Part shown: positions 63,428-64,000 of the stretch, in pieces | How the letters are laid out: each line of letters begins with the position of its first letter | Position numbering within the stretch: position 1 is the first letter of the stretch | Assembly (NCBI GenBank): GCA_024234055.1 | Contig: JACKOW010000003.1 | Span: 372,001 to 436,000 of the forward strand | Direction of reading: 5' to 3' | Source: Rhodanobacteraceae bacterium | Lineage (GTDB): Bacteria; Pseudomonadota; Gammaproteobacteria; Xanthomonadales; SZUA-5 | DNA: 64,000 bases | The notes under the pieces: generated by a model | Seen by the model: the letters and a program-made list of their open reading frames with translations, nothing else | The model's database searches: none | What the model was told of the DNA's origin: nothing | Translations under genes and position numbers: made by a program

Positions 63428-64000
63428 CCGGGAAGCACCAGGCAGGCATCGCCGTAGGAGAAGAAGCGGTAGCGCTCGGCCACCGCGTGGCGGTAGGCAT
63501 CAAGCACGAATTCGACGCCGGCGAGTGCACACACCAGCATCAACAGGCTGGATTGTGGCAGATGGAAATTGGTGATCAGGCCATCGATGACGCGAAACGC
63601 CGATCCAGGCCGGATGAACAACTGGGTGTCGCCCTCGAACGCCTGCAACTGTCCGCCGGCGGCCGCGCTTTCCAGCGTTCGGGTAGCCGTGGTACCGACT
63701 GCAATCACCCGACCGCCCGCAGCCTTGGTGGCGGCGATGCGTTCGACCAACTCAGCGCTCACCCGGCACCATTCCCGGTGCAGCACCACCTTGTCCAACT
63801 CATCCTCGCGCAGATTCTGGAAGGTGCCGGCACCCACATGCAGGGTGACGAAATCGATGCCCACGCCCTGATTCTGCAATTCGGCCAACAGCACATCGTC
63901 GAAGTGCAACCCGGCCGTCGGCGCCGCCGCCGACCCGGGATCGCGGGCAAAGACCGTCTGATAGCGCTGATGGTCACCCGGGGTGTCGCTGCGCTCGATA
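63424..64000 (-). CDS. queA: S-adenosylmethionine:tRNA ribosyltransferase-isomerase, partial (5' end beyond window)
   Basis: Converts preQ1-tRNA to epoxyqueuosine-tRNA. The visible C-terminal part reads RYQTVFARDPGSAAAPTAGLHF, TLHVGAGTFQNLREDEL, VIAVGTTATRTLESA, LFIRPGSAFRVIDGLITNFHLPQSSLLMLV and ends FSYGDACLVLPG, all QueA signatures. The frame stays open to the window edge. Followed by tgt with a 4-bp overlap. Confidence 0.95.
   Translation of the reverse strand, partial: IERSDTPGDHQRYQTVFARDPGSAAAPTAGLHFDDVLLAELQNQGVGIDFVTLHVGAGTFQNLREDELDKVVLHREWCRVSAELVERIAATKAAGGRVIAVGTTATRTLESAAAGGQLQAFEGDTQLFIRPGSAFRVIDGLITNFHLPQSSLLMLVCALAGVEFVLDAYRHAVAERYRFFSYGDACLVLPG

Overview
The window reads as chromosomal DNA of a high-GC gammaproteobacterium, most likely Xanthomonadales (Rhodanobacteraceae or Lysobacteraceae-like). 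The evidence is a DUF6116-type small membrane protein, an ECF43-like sigma factor next to a Ser/Thr kinase, a SirB-family protein, type IV pilus ATPases, a tgt-queA overlap, secreted proteins ending in the tripeptide GFE, and GTGGGAGCGG-type intergenic repeats. This placement is inference from gene content. No rRNA, CRISPR array, intact transposase or prophage was seen.

Layout. 0.2-8.1 kb: Kef-type antiporter, a small membrane protein, a MITE, a type IV pilus/type II secretion ATPase operon, a divergent frameshifted PilU-like gene and a frameshifted PhzF-like gene. 8.2-8.5 kb: tRNA-Ala(GGC) and tRNA-Glu(TTC) with promoter and terminator. 8.6-20 kb: a perfect 8-bp tandem array, two secreted beta-helix proteins, an M50-like membrane protease, an entericidin-like lipoprotein, an ECF sigma factor, a Ser/Thr kinase with C-terminal helical repeats, a Tsi6-like orphan immunity gene and a frameshifted alkyl sulfatase. 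20-26 kb: F420-type NADP oxidoreductase and DJ-1-like genes divergent from a LysR regulator, a YkgJ protein, a SirB protein and a quinol-type nitric oxide reductase. 26-30.3 kb: PPTase, MBOAT acyltransferase, SGNH-like protein and an acyl carrier protein that carries an export signal. 30-36 kb: a large secreted GFE protein and a response regulator/histidine kinase pair. 36-43.5 kb: hydrolase, TsaC/Sua5, acetolactate synthase-like and aldehyde dehydrogenase genes, and a SleB-like hydrolase. 43.7-51.7 kb: PstS-OmpA fusion, membrane protein, a large Asp-box propeller protein, DUF6116, a nested MITE pair, an OXLD1-like mini-protein and a coupled pair of secreted proteins. 51.7-64 kb: GH13 lipoprotein, pqiABC, class III aminotransferase, DUF1801, a TIMP/NTR-like secreted protein, MscS, tgt and partial queA.

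The strongest candidate for an undescribed system is at 26.3-30.3 kb. It holds the parts of a Dlt/AlgI-type extracytoplasmic acylation pathway (PPTase, MBOAT, SGNH partner, carrier protein). The carrier, however, has a twin-arginine-containing signal peptide and an acidic linker, and no DltA-like activating enzyme is present. The second clear result is a 252-bp MITE with 19-bp inverted ends flanked by CTAG. One copy is inserted exactly in the internal CTAG of another, and both loci coincide with a CTAG that supplies a gene's TAG stop codon.

The intergenic space is rich in dispersed repeats. These include inverted-arm arrays of GAGGGCACG, CGAAGGACG and CGCAGAG units, a TCACGTAG palindrome, a roughly 50-bp GGTTCATGGCCC unit, and 97-bp and 72-bp tandem repeats. 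Three genes carry clear single-base frameshifts at short homopolymers and two more are suspected. This pattern fits residual long-read errors better than real gene decay, so those genes are probably intact in the organism.
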